Under the pieces are notes generated by a model. The model searched no databases. It saw nothing but the letters and a program-made list of their open reading frames with translations, and was not told where the DNA came from. Position numbers and translations under genes: made by a program. A stretch of DNA of 5,677 nucleotides from Limnohabitans sp. (GTDB lineage: Bacteria > Pseudomonadota > Gammaproteobacteria > Burkholderiales > Burkholderiaceae_C): NCBI GenBank assembly GCA_023260735.1, contig JALQUL010000248.1:1-5677 (forward strand), read 5' to 3'. How positions within the stretch are numbered: the first letter of the stretch is position 1; every line of letters starts with the position of its first letter. Shown here in pieces: positions 5,302 through 5,677 of the stretch.

Positions 5302-5677
5302 ATGTCATTTCAAGTTCATCAAGTTAGTCAGTATCTTCAAAATCTGCAGGCCAGCATCACATTAGCTCTTGAGCAAATAGAGGGACCACAAGGCGCCCGT
5401 TTTTTAGTTGACGCATGGCAAAAGCCAGAGGGTGAAAAACTGCAAGGCCGAGGTATCACTAAAATCCTTGAGAATGGCAAAATATTTGAGCGAGCAGGTT
5501 GTGGTTTTTCTCATGTGAGTGGCCCTCAATTGCCCCCCTCGGCCACTGCTCATCGCCCAGAGTTGGCGGGATGTCCTTTTGAGGCAATGGGTGTGTCTTT
5601 GGTTTTTCATCCCCGTAATCCATTTATTCCCACCGTTCACATGAACGTTCGTATGATTAGCGCCAAGCATCCCGATG
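5302..5677 (+). CDS. hemF: Oxygen-dependent coproporphyrinogen III oxidase, N-terminal part
   Basis: HemF carries out the oxygen-dependent oxidative decarboxylation of coproporphyrinogen III to protoporphyrinogen IX in haem synthesis, as a soluble dimer. The first 125 codons of roughly 300 are present, and the gene runs off the right edge. Matches to the family are clear: GARFLVDAWQ at 31-40, GRGITKILENGKIFERAG at 49-66, FSHVSG at 69-74, PPSATAHRPELAG at 78-90, FEAMGVSLVFHPRNPFIPTV at 93-112 and HMNVR at 113-117, whose His113 corresponds to the conserved catalytic-region histidine. The ATG at 5302 gives the normal N-terminal length relative to E. coli HemF, but it has no Shine-Dalgarno sequence and is preceded by ATTAAAATTTT; a poorly used or unstructured AT-rich start is likely. 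The distal glycine-rich part and the C-terminus are outside the window. In related genomes nadD often follows, which cannot be checked here. Confidence 0.95.
   Translation, partial: MSFQVHQVSQYLQNLQASITLALEQIEGPQGARFLVDAWQKPEGEKLQGRGITKILENGKIFERAGCGFSHVSGPQLPPSATAHRPELAGCPFEAMGVSLVFHPRNPFIPTVHMNVRMISAKHPD

Overview
The window looks like a piece of a betaproteobacterial chromosome, most probably order Burkholderiales, from a lineage with modest GC content. The basis is protein resemblance and gene order recalled from the families, not a database search. The YebC-family protein has the Burkholderiales-type sequence. The order yebC, purD, hemF is one I associate with this group, where it often continues into nadD and its neighbours. 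In two sampled 60-base stretches of purD, GC is about half. The first 264 bases are much more AT-rich, at roughly 28-32%.

Layout, left to right. Bases 1-171 are the C-terminal end of an unrecognised, charged, helix-prone protein on the plus strand. It converges on a two-gene minus-strand unit: a DUF853/YjgR-type HerA-FtsK ATPase (796-2307) followed after 27 nt by a small membrane-anchored DUF1499 protein (265-768). A 58-nt divergent spacer (2308-2365) holds a good candidate promoter for the plus strand and two overlapping perfect palindromes. From it runs the plus-strand block: yebC (2366-3091, GTG start), purD (3088-4395, ATGA overlap), a long hairpin in a 163-nt gap, a PlsC-like lysophospholipid acyltransferase (4559-5242), a 59-nt AT-rich gap with a weak terminator-like element, and the first 125 codons of hemF (from 5302, running off the right edge).

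The functions are mostly housekeeping. YebC/TACO1-family proteins act in translation and/or DNA binding, PurD makes glycinamide ribonucleotide in purine synthesis, the acyltransferase probably acts on membrane lipids, and HemF is the oxygen-dependent step of haem synthesis. YebC and PurD are probably one transcript and translationally coupled. The acyltransferase and hemF may be separate or only partly linked units, because a hairpin precedes each.

I found no mobile element, CRISPR array, rRNA, tRNA or convincing riboswitch, and no evidence of a new multi-gene system. The items most worth a second look are the palindromic divergent promoter, the DUF853-DUF1499 pair, the acyltransferase between purD and hemF, and the AT-rich left edge.
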